Origin: UBA1724 sp963632245
GTDB taxonomy: Bacteria > Verrucomicrobiota > Lentisphaeria > Oligosphaerales > Oligosphaeraceae
Direction: 5' to 3'
DNA: 26,799 bases
NCBI GenBank assembly: GCA_963632245.1
Contig: CAVGTF010000012.1
Location: forward strand, 1-26,799
In this document: positions 15,545 through 23,340 of the stretch, in pieces
Position numbering within the stretch: position 1 is the stretch's first letter
Layout: the number at the start of each line of letters is the position of its first letter
Notes under the pieces: generated by a model
Told to the model about the DNA's origin: nothing
Database searches by the model: none
What the model saw: only the letters and a program-made list of their open reading frames with translations
Position numbers and translations under genes: made by a program

Positions 15545-17800
15545 TCAGCTGGGGAGGGTCACGTCGGATTCCAGTGCCTTGAAGATCCGCGTCAGGGACT
15601 GCAGGAAGCCTAGCAGCATGGTCTGCCCTTCTTCCTTGCGGCCTTCGCGGAATGCCTCCATGAGAGTCACGGTCTTTTCGGAGTGATCCAATAGTCCGAT
15701 GGCGGCAAGCATTCCCTTGAGGCGATGGAGTAGCGCCAGGGTCTCCTTGGCGTTGCCCTGTTGGGCGTAGCTGCCCAGGTTGTCCAGTAGCGGCCGCCAG
15801 TCGGCCAGGGTCTGTCCCAGGATCATCTTGATGGTGCCCAGCGGGAGCTGGTATTGCTCTTGCATGAAATCGTGCATGCGCCGGATGATGGCCTGTTCCG
15901 GGGGCTCGGGGATCTCCTGACGGTCATCCCGCAGTTCCCGTTCGGCGGTGATGCCCAGTGCCTCGGCGATGCAGAGGAGGAGTTGGTCGCGCTCGAAGGG
16001 CTTTGGGATGAATCCGGTGGAGCCGGCGCCCAGGGCCTTCTCCACGTCTTCCTGGTAGGCGGAGGCGGTGAGGGCCACGATGGGCGTGGTGGCGGTATCG
16101 GGGAGTTTCCGGATTTCGCGGATGGCGGTATATCCGTCCATGATGGGCATCTGGATATCCATGAAGATGACATCGAAGTGCTGTTCCTTGCAGAGTTCCA
16201 GCGCCTCGCGGCCATTTTCGGCGGTGCGGTAGGGCAGACCCACGGACTGGCAGATGGTCTCCAAGAGGAAGAGATTGGTGAGGGTATCGTCCACCAGGAG
16301 GGCGCGGCGCTTTCGGAGTTCGGCGCGCGGGAGCTTCACGTGATAGAGGTCGGAGAGATGGACCTGTTCCTCGGGGCGTGCGGGCGGGCACTGGAGGGTG
16401 AAGAAGAAGTCGCTGCCCTCGCCGGGCTTGCTGGAGACCCTCAGCTCGCCGCCCAGGAGCTCCACCAGTGCGTGGGAGATGGTGAGTCCCAGACCCGTGC
16501 CGCCGTATTTTCGGGCGATGGCGAGGCCCGCCTGCTCGTAGGGGCGGAAGAGATGTTCCTGCTCGCTCTGGGTCATGCCAATGCCGGAGTCCCGCACGGA
16601 GAAATCCAGTTTCAGAAGCGGCGAATCGGGCTGGGTGGCGGCTCGGATCTCCAGGACCACCTCGCCGCGGTCGGTGAATTTTACGCCGTTGCCCAGGATG
16701 TTGTCCAGCACCTGCCGCAATAGCGAGGGATCCGTGCGCACCAGCAAAGGACCCTCGCCGGGGAAGTCCAATTGCACTTTCAGGCCCTTCTTGCCGCGGG
16801 CGGCCTGCCGTGCGAGAGTGACCCGCTCCTGGGCGAAGGTGCGCAGATCAAAGCTGACGGGTGAGGGCGCCAGCTTTCCGGCGCGAAGCTTGGTGAAGTC
16901 CAGAATTTCGTTGATGACATGCACCAGGCCCTTTGCGCTGGCGTCAATGACCTTGAGATACTGCTGCTGCTGGTCGTTGAGCTGGGTCTCCTGGAGGCTG
17001 GCTAGGAAGCCCAACAGGCCATTCATGGGAGTCCGGATCTCGTGGGACATGGTGGCGATGAAGCGCTCCCGGGATTGCGCTTCCCGGCGCACGCGCTTCA
17101 GCAATTCCGCCAGCCCCTCTTCCAGGAAGGGATCGCCGGGCTCTGCGGGATTGCGTGGGAGGGGATCGCCGTCGCCTTCCAGGAGGGTCGCGGTGGGCAG
17201 CGACAGGTAGTTCCCCAGGACCCGCCGTTGCCGGCGCTGTTGCCGCCAGAGGATGTGGAGTGCCCAGAGTGCGGTGCCCAGGAGGGGCGCGGGCCAGAGG
17301 AGGCAGAAGAGGAGTGTGGGCCAGACGGAGTGCGTGAGCGCCTTCTGGTCCAGGAGGATCTCCTCATGGGCCTTCTGCAGGGCGCTCTCCAGATTTTCCA
17401 GCGCGCGGGAGCGATCCCGGGATTCCCGGAGGGCATCCAGGGCCTGGGAGATGGCGCGGTGCTGTTCGGAGAGCTCCCGGAAGGCGCGCAGCGGGATCTT
17501 CCCCGAGAGATCCAGGAGGCCCTGCAGGCGCTCCTCCTGTGCGTGCTGTTCCTGGCTCGCCTGCGCAAAGAGGTCGTCGCGGCGTTCCGGGCGCGCATTG
17601 AGTTGCGCATCCAGCGCCATCTGGGTGAGCAGGGACTGCCGCTGCCAGCCGCGCTGGAGTCCCAGGAGCCGCCGCGAGAGTGCGGCTTCCCGGGCGGCGC
17701 GTGGCAGGAGGAGTGCGCCTGTCAGCAGTGCGACGAGGGCGTATGCCGCCAATCCGGCGAGGAGAATCCAGGGTTTCCTGGGGAGATCAGGGAGTCGCAT
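15545..17800 (-). CDS. Membrane hybrid sensor histidine kinase with REC and HPt domains
   Basis: A 751-residue inner-membrane phosphorelay protein. Transmembrane helices are at about 11-32 and 160-185, with a helical periplasmic sensor region of about 125 residues between them, likely a four-helix bundle. The HisKA domain has His253 in MSHEIRTPMNG. The ATPase domain has the N box (NILGNGVKF, 367-375), G1 DSGIGM (404-409) and G2 GTGLGL (434-439). The receiver domain has Asp504/505, phospho-acceptor Asp548 in FMDIQMP, Thr578 and Lys600. A C-terminal HPt domain carries His692 in LHRLKGML. The chain therefore ends with a phosphorylated HPt and needs a separate response regulator, which is not in this window. 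It lies first in an apparent operon with the XPB helicase and Bax1 nuclease. The signal sensed is unknown. Confidence 0.95.
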   Translation of the reverse strand: MRLPDLPRKPWILLAGLAAYALVALLTGALLLPRAAREAALSRRLLGLQRGWQRQSLLTQMALDAQLNARPERRDDLFAQASQEQHAQEERLQGLLDLSGKIPLRAFRELSEQHRAISQALDALRESRDRSRALENLESALQKAHEEILLDQKALTHSVWPTLLFCLLWPAPLLGTALWALHILWRQQRRQRRVLGNYLSLPTATLLEGDGDPLPRNPAEPGDPFLEEGLAELLKRVRREAQSRERFIATMSHEIRTPMNGLLGFLASLQETQLNDQQQQYLKVIDASAKGLVHVINEILDFTKLRAGKLAPSPVSFDLRTFAQERVTLARQAARGKKGLKVQLDFPGEGPLLVRTDPSLLRQVLDNILGNGVKFTDRGEVVLEIRAATQPDSPLLKLDFSVRDSGIGMTQSEQEHLFRPYEQAGLAIARKYGGTGLGLTISHALVELLGGELRVSSKPGEGSDFFFTLQCPPARPEEQVHLSDLYHVKLPRAELRKRRALLVDDTLTNLFLLETICQSVGLPYRTAENGREALELCKEQHFDVIFMDIQMPIMDGYTAIREIRKLPDTATTPIVALTASAYQEDVEKALGAGSTGFIPKPFERDQLLLCIAEALGITAERELRDDRQEIPEPPEQAIIRRMHDFMQEQYQLPLGTIKMILGQTLADWRPLLDNLGSYAQQGNAKETLALLHRLKGMLAAIGLLDHSEKTVTLMEAFREGRKEEGQTMLLGFLQSLTRIFKALESDVTLPS

Positions 17801-17821
17801 GGGATTTGGTGTCTTTCGGGG

Positions 17822-17866
17822 AAAAAGGAAGGGCAGCCTCCTCGCCTGGGTGGCGGGGCGCTGCCC
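17822..17866 (-). terminator. Probable terminator after the surface-repeat gene
   Basis: On the minus strand GGGCAGC (17860-17866) pairs with GCTGCCC (17831-17837) around an inner CGCC/GGCG stem, followed by TTCCTTTTT. It separates the surface-repeat gene from the kinase operon downstream. Confidence 0.6.
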
Positions 17867-17937
17867 GTTCTGCCGCTAGCCTCTACGGGGGCTGCGGCGC
17901 TCTTCGCCGTGGGAGAAATCCGCGGGGATTTCGCGCA

Positions 17938-18480
17938 CTAGAAGCAGATGTTGACGATGGGGAAGAAGGGCAGAGTGGACTGCTTGGCGATGTTTACCAG
18001 GCCGATCTGCACGCCCTCCAGGAATTCGGTGTAGTTGATCAGGCCGATCTCCAGGCCGCGGAACTCCAGAGAGGAGTTGATGATGCCCACCTGGATGCCG
18101 CTGGCGCGGCTGTTGGCGGAATTGACCAGTCCGGCGACGATGCCCCAGGAGGTATCGGAGACATTGACCAGTCCCACCTGCAGTCCGGAGAAGGAGCCGC
18201 TGGTGTAGTTGACCAGGTTCACCTGGAGGGCGGCCACGCGGGCGGCCAAATCGGGGCCCTGGTCACGGGAGATGGAGACCAATCCGGCGTCCAGTCCGGT
18301 GATCTGGCAGTTGCTGCCGTAGGGCAGGTTCAGCTTCAGGCCGGTGATGGCGATTTCGGGGGGCACCAGCTGCAGTTTGGGGGACCAGATGCTGAGCTGC
18401 AGTGCGGTCTGATCGAAGGCGAAGAGGCTGCCGGCGGCGAGGGTCATTGCCATGACCAGGAGAAGAAGGGCTTTTTTCAT
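17938..18480 (-). CDS. LA_2272-type surface-repeat protein
   Basis: A 180-residue exported protein. The signal peptide ends near SLFA (residue 21), and the start at 18480 has AAGGAG eight bases upstream. Nearly all of the mature chain is built from short beta-strand repeats of the form G-(L/I)-x-(V/I)-G-(L/I)-(V/I)-N about 15-22 residues apart: GLQVGLVN, GIVAGLVN, GIQVGIIN, GLEIGLIN and GVQIGLVN. This is the pattern of LA_2272/LBF_2127 family surface proteins, expected to form a beta-solenoid or a small barrel. The chain ends in Phe, common for outer-membrane proteins. Molecular function is unknown. It is a single gene with its own terminator, facing yebC divergently. Confidence 0.75.
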   Translation of the reverse strand: MKKALLLLVMAMTLAAGSLFAFDQTALQLSIWSPKLQLVPPEIAITGLKLNLPYGSNCQITGLDAGLVSISRDQGPDLAARVAALQVNLVNYTSGSFSGLQVGLVNVSDTSWGIVAGLVNSANSRASGIQVGIINSSLEFRGLEIGLINYTEFLEGVQIGLVNIAKQSTLPFFPIVNICF

Positions 18481-18790
18481 GGAGGCGACTCCTTGTTTTC
18501 TGGGGGAGTATGCGGGTAGTACTTGACGGAATTTTGGATAGAAAGCGTTGCGTGCGCGCTTGGGCGTGATTTGCCTAGGGGCGCGGAATAAGGATAAAGG
18601 TAATTCCCATTCGCCATTTTGCCCTACGGCCCCCAAAGAAAAATCCCCCGTGTGTCCCGCGCAAAATGGCGGCGCATCGGGGGAAGGGAGTGGTCGGGGC
18701 TAGTGGAAAAATCGCCCGGAGGGCTTACATTTTGCCGTTTTTCCTAACCCGTATCTTCTTCCAACCCAAAAAGAGGAGAGTTTATCTCTT
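18481..18790. promoter_or_regulatory. Divergent intergenic region between surface-repeat gene and yebC
   Basis: This gene-free stretch must hold both promoters, but no good sigma-70 box pair is visible. Its main content is a perfect 11-bp inverted repeat, CGCCATTTTGC at 18612-18622 and GCAAAATGGCG at 18661-18671, with a further direct copy of CATTTTGCC at 18728-18736. TCCCCCG and CGGGGGA also face each other inside the interval. AGAGGAGAG at 18772-18780 is the yebC Shine-Dalgarno. Confidence 0.45.
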
Positions 18791-19552
18791 ATGTCCGGAC
18801 ATAATAAATGGTCGTCCATTAAGCACAAGAAGGGCGCTGCCGACGCCAAGCGCGGCGCGATCTTCTCCCGCGTCTCCAAGGAAATCATCCAGGCTGCCCG
18901 CGAGGGCGGCGGCGATCCCGCGCTGAATGCCCGTCTGCGCGCCGCAGTGGCGGCTGCCAAGGCGGCGAACATGCCCAACGACAACATCGACCGCGCCATC
19001 AAGAAGGGCACGGGCGAGCTGGGCGGCGCTGCCATCGAGGAGTTCACCTACGAGGGTTACGCGGCCGGTGGCGTCTCCGTCATCATCAACTGCATGTCCG
19101 ACAACAAGAACCGCTGCGCTTCCGATATCCGCTCTTTCTTCAGCCGCTACAACTGCAAGATGGCCGGTTCTGGCGCCGTCTCCTACAAGTTCAAGCGCAA
19201 GAGCCGTTTCGTTGTCGAGGGTGACTGGGCTGACGAGGACAAGTTGATGGATCTGCTCATGGAGGTGGATGTGGACGACATCCAGGTCGATGACGGCACT
19301 GCCGAGATCATCGCCGCTCCCGATGCCTTTGCCAAGATCCTGGCGATCTTCGAGGCCAATGGCATTGTGGCCACCGAGTCCACTCTGGCCATGATCCCCG
19401 AGAGCACCACCCAGGTCACCGATGTCAGCACCGCCAAGAGCGTCCAGAAGTTCGTGGATGCTCTGGAGGAGTACGACGACTGCCAGGCTGTCTACCACGA
19501 CATGGAGCTCTCCGACGACGTGGCGGAGGCCCTGGCCAACGAGGAGGAGTAG
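18791..19552 (+). CDS. yebC: YebC/PmpR/TACO1 family protein
   Basis: A 253-residue cytoplasmic protein of normal family length. The N-terminus MSGHNKWSSIKHKKGAADAK, the following FSRVSKEI, and NMPNDNIDRAIKKGTGE are the diagnostic YebC segments. Three domains follow the family plan, ending in an acidic C-terminus (MELSDDVAEALANEEE). Family members have been described as transcriptional regulators; more recent work on YebC and TACO1 links them to translation of stalling-prone proteins, such as those with proline runs. The start at 18791 is supported by AGAGGAGAG 10 bases upstream. A GC-rich hairpin and a terminator follow, so it is probably monocistronic. The neighbouring tRNA-Pro is several genes away, and no link is claimed. 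Confidence 0.96.
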   Translation: MSGHNKWSSIKHKKGAADAKRGAIFSRVSKEIIQAAREGGGDPALNARLRAAVAAAKAANMPNDNIDRAIKKGTGELGGAAIEEFTYEGYAAGGVSVIINCMSDNKNRCASDIRSFFSRYNCKMAGSGAVSYKFKRKSRFVVEGDWADEDKLMDLLMEVDVDDIQVDDGTAEIIAAPDAFAKILAIFEANGIVATESTLAMIPESTTQVTDVSTAKSVQKFVDALEEYDDCQAVYHDMELSDDVAEALANEEE

Positions 19553-19579
19553 GGCGCTCCCTCCCTCCGGCGAAACTCC

Positions 19580-19673
19580 GCTCCGCCGAACCCCTCGGCG
19601 GAGCGCATTCATCGCCCGCAAGCCCATACCAAAAGCCGCAATCGCTGCCGAAATCGTGCCGATTGCGGCTTTT
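19580..19673 (+). terminator. Hairpin and Rho-independent terminator after yebC
   Basis: A 10-bp hairpin at 19580-19604 (GCTCCGCCGA with TCGGCGGAGC) is followed by the terminator: AAAAGCCGCAATC at 19631-19643 pairs perfectly with GATTGCGGCTTTT at 19661-19673. The A run and T run make the latter potentially bidirectional. Confidence 0.8.
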
Positions 19674-19716
19674 CCGTAGTCAGGAAATTGCCATCCAAGG
19701 TTGAGGAATTCTCTCC

Positions 19717-20580
19717 ATGACACTGAAAATTGGATCCATCGTCAATCCCGTCTTCCCGGATTGCAACCATATCTTTGACCGCATTGTGCGTCTCGGCATG
19801 AAGACCTGCCAGATTTGCGTCTGGAACACGGGTCTTTACGCGGACAAGGAGTTGCGTGCCACGGTGTTGGAAACCATCCGCCAGCAGATGGCGGAGAAGC
19901 AGGTGGCGCCCTCCGCCTACTGGGCGGGCTACAGCGGTCCCGTCTACTGGAATTTCTCCGAGGGGCCCTTGAGTCTGGGACTGGTGCCCGCGCCCTATCG
20001 CTCCATGCGCATCCGGGAACTGTGCCAGGCAGCGGATTTTGCCAAGGAACTGGGGCTGCCCGCGGTCATCACCCATTGCGGATTCATTCCCGAGAACATG
20101 ACCGATCCAGAATTCCGGCCCGTGGTGTTGGCGATTGTGGAGGTGGCGCGCTACTGCAAGTCCCTGGGACTGCAGTTCTGGTTCGAAACCGGCCAGGAGA
20201 CCCCGGTCACCCTGCTGCGCACCATCAAGACCTGCGAGGAATATTTCGGTCTGGATAATCTGGGGATCAATCTGGATCCCGCCAATCTGCTGCTCTACGG
20301 AAAGGGCTGCCCCGTGGATGCCCTGGAGGTCTTCGGAAAATATGTCCGCAACATCCACGTGAAGGACGGTTGCGTGCCCACCGATGGCGTGAATCTGGGT
20401 GCGGAGAAGCAGGTGGGTCAGGGAATGGTCCATTATCCCGTCTTTGTCCGCCGCCTGAAGGAGCTGGGGTTCCAGGGCGAGTTCATCATCGAGCGCGAAA
20501 TTGCGGAGGATGAGAACCAATTGAAGGACATCCGGGAGACCATGGGCAATCTGGAGGCCTGGTGGAACCAGGAGGCCTAG
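19717..20580 (+). CDS. Xylose isomerase-like TIM-barrel sugar isomerase/epimerase
   Basis: A 287-residue cytoplasmic protein of the AP endonuclease 2 / sugar phosphate isomerase-epimerase superfamily. The metal-binding ends of barrel strands are visible: Glu157 in WFETGQE, Asp187 in NLDPAN, His214 and Asp217 in HVKDG, and Glu259 in FIIERE. His120 in ITHCG is also typical. Relatives isomerise or epimerise ketoses, inosose or tagatose/fructose-type sugars; the substrate cannot be read from sequence. The start at 19717 has GAGGA nine bases upstream. It is the first of three closely spaced genes. A link with the sugar enzymes on the other strand is possible but unproven. Confidence 0.85.
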   Translation: MTLKIGSIVNPVFPDCNHIFDRIVRLGMKTCQICVWNTGLYADKELRATVLETIRQQMAEKQVAPSAYWAGYSGPVYWNFSEGPLSLGLVPAPYRSMRIRELCQAADFAKELGLPAVITHCGFIPENMTDPEFRPVVLAIVEVARYCKSLGLQFWFETGQETPVTLLRTIKTCEEYFGLDNLGINLDPANLLLYGKGCPVDALEVFGKYVRNIHVKDGCVPTDGVNLGAEKQVGQGMVHYPVFVRRLKELGFQGEFIIEREIAEDENQLKDIRETMGNLEAWWNQEA

Positions 20581-20593
20581 CGCCCCGCTTGCA

Positions 20594-21256
20594 ATGACGC
20601 AGGAACCCCTCTATCTGGATAATCATCTCTTGGTGCTGGATAAGCCCTGGGGGCTGTTGACCCAGCCCTCCGGCACCCGGGAGGACTCCCTGGAGGCGCG
20701 CGGAAAGGCGTTTTTGAAGGAGCGCTTCCAGAAGCCGGGGGAGGTCTTTTTGGAGGCGGTGCACCGCATTGACCGCGTGGTGGGGGGCGTGGTGCTCTTC
20801 GCCCGCACTTCCAAGGCGCTCTCGCGCCTCAATGACGCACAGCGGAACCACAAAATCCACAAGACCTACCAGGCGCTGGTGTGGGGCACAGCATCGCGGC
20901 TCCCCGGAACTGAGGGCGAGCTGAAACACTGGCTCATTCACGACGAGCACTCCGCACGGCTGGCGCGCTCCACGGATCCCGAAGCCCGGGAGTGCCGCCT
21001 GCGCTACCGCGTCTTGGAGACCCGCGCGAAGGCGATGCTCCTGGAGGTTGATCTGTTGACAGGCCGGTATCACCAGATCCGTGCACAGCTGTCCGCCGCC
21101 GGAGTCCCGATCTGCGGTGACGAAAAATACGGCGCGCCCGCCGAGAGCCGCGCACTCGCGCCTGCCGGCGGAATCGCGCTGCTCTCCTGGGGACTCTCTT
21201 TTGTCCATCCCGTCACGAAAGAGGAGCTGACTCTTCAAACGGGACTCTCCCTTTGA
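20594..21256 (+). CDS. RluA-family RNA pseudouridine synthase
   Basis: A 220-residue enzyme converting uridine to pseudouridine in rRNA or tRNA. The catalytic segment AVHRIDRVVGG (55-65) contains the invariant Asp60, in a slightly divergent version of HRLDRxTSG. LLTGRYHQIRAQL (154-166) is the second family signature. KPWG near the N-terminus and GDEKYG (175-180) also match. No S4 RNA-binding domain is present, so this is a short TruC/RluA-type member, and its RNA target is unknown. It begins 13 bases after the preceding gene, with the only possible Shine-Dalgarno, AGGAGG, inside that gene and rather far away, so translation may depend on coupling. Confidence 0.92.
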   Translation: MTQEPLYLDNHLLVLDKPWGLLTQPSGTREDSLEARGKAFLKERFQKPGEVFLEAVHRIDRVVGGVVLFARTSKALSRLNDAQRNHKIHKTYQALVWGTASRLPGTEGELKHWLIHDEHSARLARSTDPEARECRLRYRVLETRAKAMLLEVDLLTGRYHQIRAQLSAAGVPICGDEKYGAPAESRALAPAGGIALLSWGLSFVHPVTKEELTLQTGLSL

Positions 21257-21271
21257 GGTTGCTATTCTGCC

Positions 21272-21766
21272 ATGTCCAAAAACTACTGCCCCATCCTCAG
21301 CACTCTGGGATATATCCTTTCGCCGGACGGAGAGTCCGTGCTCATGACTCACCGCATTGCGCGGAAGGGCGACGAGCAGTTCGGAAAGTACAACGGTCTA
21401 GGCGGCCATTTGGAGCCCAATGAGGATGTCGCCGCCTGCATGGCCCGGGAGATCCGTGAGGAGTCGACCCTGGAGGTGACTGCCATGCAGCTGCGGGGCA
21501 CCGTGAACTGGACGGGGTTTGGTCCCCATGGCGAGGACTGGCTGGGATTCATTTTTCTGATCACTGGCTTCCGCGGGACGCCCCTCTCTCAGAATGAGGA
21601 GGGCACTCTCTCCTGGATCCCCCTGAAGGATTTCGAGAAGTATCCCATGTGGGAGGGCGACCGATATTTTTTGCCGCTGGTTTTTGACGGCGATCCCCGC
21701 CCCTTCCATGGCTATATGCCCTACGAGAACGACCGCCCCCTCTCCTGGACCTTCCACCGCTTCTAG
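21272..21766 (+). CDS. NUDIX hydrolase, MutT-like
   Basis: A 164-residue cytoplasmic pyrophosphohydrolase, probably of oxidised or other nucleoside triphosphates. The Nudix box runs from Gly45 (GHLEPNE) to REIREESTL (59-67). All metal-binding Glu residues (Glu60, Glu63, Glu64) are kept, but the Gly near the end of the box (EExG) is Thr66. The upstream GKYNGLGG and the downstream WLGFIFL strand match the 8-oxo-dGTP diphosphatase branch. It starts 15 bases after the pseudouridine synthase gene and ends the plus-strand group. Its TAG stop shares the palindrome CTAG with the stop of the convergent dsbD gene, so there is no room for an intergenic terminator. Confidence 0.92.
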   Translation: MSKNYCPILSTLGYILSPDGESVLMTHRIARKGDEQFGKYNGLGGHLEPNEDVAACMAREIREESTLEVTAMQLRGTVNWTGFGPHGEDWLGFIFLITGFRGTPLSQNEEGTLSWIPLKDFEKYPMWEGDRYFLPLVFDGDPRPFHGYMPYENDRPLSWTFHRF

Positions 21767-23313
21767 CGACTCTTTTCCGGGTGCGCCACCAGGAAGGTGG
21801 GGAAGCCCAGAATATGGCAGGCATCCGCGAGAGAACGATTCTCCGGACGGTCCCCCCAGATGCCTACGCAGACGAAATCCTCCAGCTTGTCGAGGACCTC
21901 GGGATCCTGGAGGGTGCTCTTTTCCATCTTGTCGCAGGCAACGCAGGCCTCTCCTCGGAAATACAAGAGGAGGGGCTTTTCTGTTTCTTGGGAGAGTGCG
22001 GTGGCGGCATCCAATTGCGCCATCCAGGGTCCTTCCGCTGTGGCGCTCGGCGCCTTCATGAGTCGGATGCCGGTGGCTGCGGAGCGGAGGGCGAAGAGCA
22101 GTATGACGACGCCCATGAGGTATTTCAGGCGGTTCATCCAGGTACCGGGGCGGGGCAGTGCGCCGATGCCGGCACCCAAGAGGGTCCAGGGCGCGCCCAG
22201 TCCGACGCCTAGCAGCAGCGGCAGCCAGAGCGCGCTGGTGTGGCCGTTCTGGTAGAGGTCGGTGGATAGCGCCAGGACCCAGAGGAGCACCGGCGCCACA
22301 CAGGCGCCCGCCAGCAGCGCGGCGGTGGCGCCCAGGAGGAATGCGGTGGCGTAGGAGCCCCGTTTGGCGTTTGCGGGGAGACCCCTGCGGAAGCGCGTGA
22401 AATCCAGGGAGAAGAGATCGAAGAGGGAGAGTCCCAGGATGAGGAAGAGTGCCGCCAGCAGGAACTGGAAGAGCGGGCTGGCGTGGAGCGCGCCGAATTG
22501 CCCGCCTAACGTCACCACCAATGCGCCGGCCGCGCCATACGCCAGCGCCATGGCACTGCCATAGACCGCCCCCAGCGCCGCGCCGCGTCCACGGCCCTGT
22601 CCGCCGCCACGGGCACCCAAAACGCCTAGAGTGACGGGGATCATGGGGAGCACGCAGGGGGTCAGGTTCAATAAGACCCCCATGCCCACCACGAGCAGGC
22701 AGGCCCAGAGCCATCCATGAAGACGGAAGCCCCGTGCAAGGAAGTCCTCGTGCGCCTCCGATAGTCCGTCGGCCGCCTGCGAGATCTCCAGCCATTCCAG
22801 GAAGGCGTCCGCGTCAGCATATCCCCCGAGAGGCGCGGAGAGCCTCCAGCCTTTTGGAAAATCGGAAGGGGATGGTGCCTCGGTTTCGGGGGCGTTGGTA
22901 GATAGAGTTTTGCCGTCCAGGGGGATTGTCTGTGGACGATAGCAGAGGGTCTTTACGCACCCCTGGAAGACGAAGGATATGGTTGCGTCTTGGGGCGGGC
23001 GTGGGGTGATGCGGAACCGCAGGGTGGCGTTTGCGGGAAGGCACTCGTCTTCGTCGGCTTCGGGGGCCTCCAGCGTCTCCCATTCATAGTCCCCCAGGGG
23101 GGCTACAATAATCTCCCAGCCAGGTGAGAGCTTTCCGTCGGCGGGACCCTGGATGCACGCCTCCAGGAACAGCGCGTCTTCCGTCGATTGGGGCTGCGGG
23201 AGTGCGGTGAGGCTCCCGTGGAAGGGCGAGGAGCCCTCCTGTGCCGGGAGCCCGGCGGCGAGGAAGAGGAGCGCGGCCAGTGCCAGGGTAAGGATGGTGC
23301 GTCGGGGCGTCAT
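21763..23313 (-). CDS. dsbD: Thiol:disulfide interchange protein DsbD
   Basis: A 516-residue inner-membrane reductant conduit that moves electrons from cytoplasmic thioredoxin to exported thiol proteins. The signal peptide ends near GLPAQ (25). The periplasmic N-domain has Cys119 and Cys124 (GCVKTLCYRP), the usual nDsbD pair but with four rather than five residues between. The membrane domain has about eight helices (200-415), with Cys220 in LTPCVLPMIP and Cys338 in GACVAPVLL. The C-terminal thioredoxin domain has Cys457-Val-Ala-Cys460 in FRGEACVACDKME. All six redox cysteines are present. It starts 27 bases after the coiled-coil gene and is probably co-transcribed with it. The name rests on domain order; E. 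coli DsbD is slightly longer. Confidence 0.93.
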   Translation of the reverse strand: MTPRRTILTLALAALLFLAAGLPAQEGSSPFHGSLTALPQPQSTEDALFLEACIQGPADGKLSPGWEIIVAPLGDYEWETLEAPEADEDECLPANATLRFRITPRPPQDATISFVFQGCVKTLCYRPQTIPLDGKTLSTNAPETEAPSPSDFPKGWRLSAPLGGYADADAFLEWLEISQAADGLSEAHEDFLARGFRLHGWLWACLLVVGMGVLLNLTPCVLPMIPVTLGVLGARGGGQGRGRGAALGAVYGSAMALAYGAAGALVVTLGGQFGALHASPLFQFLLAALFLILGLSLFDLFSLDFTRFRRGLPANAKRGSYATAFLLGATAALLAGACVAPVLLWVLALSTDLYQNGHTSALWLPLLLGVGLGAPWTLLGAGIGALPRPGTWMNRLKYLMGVVILLFALRSAATGIRLMKAPSATAEGPWMAQLDAATALSQETEKPLLLYFRGEACVACDKMEKSTLQDPEVLDKLEDFVCVGIWGDRPENRSLADACHILGFPTFLVAHPEKSR

Positions 23314-23340
23314 CCGGGGGAAAGGGGGCGTGGCGTCTTC

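Noticed and set aside
15545..15547. Possible reassignment of TGA, given TAG-rich stop usage
   Set aside because: The kinase, helicase and pseudouridine synthase all end sensibly at TGA at expected family lengths, so TGA is a normal stop here.
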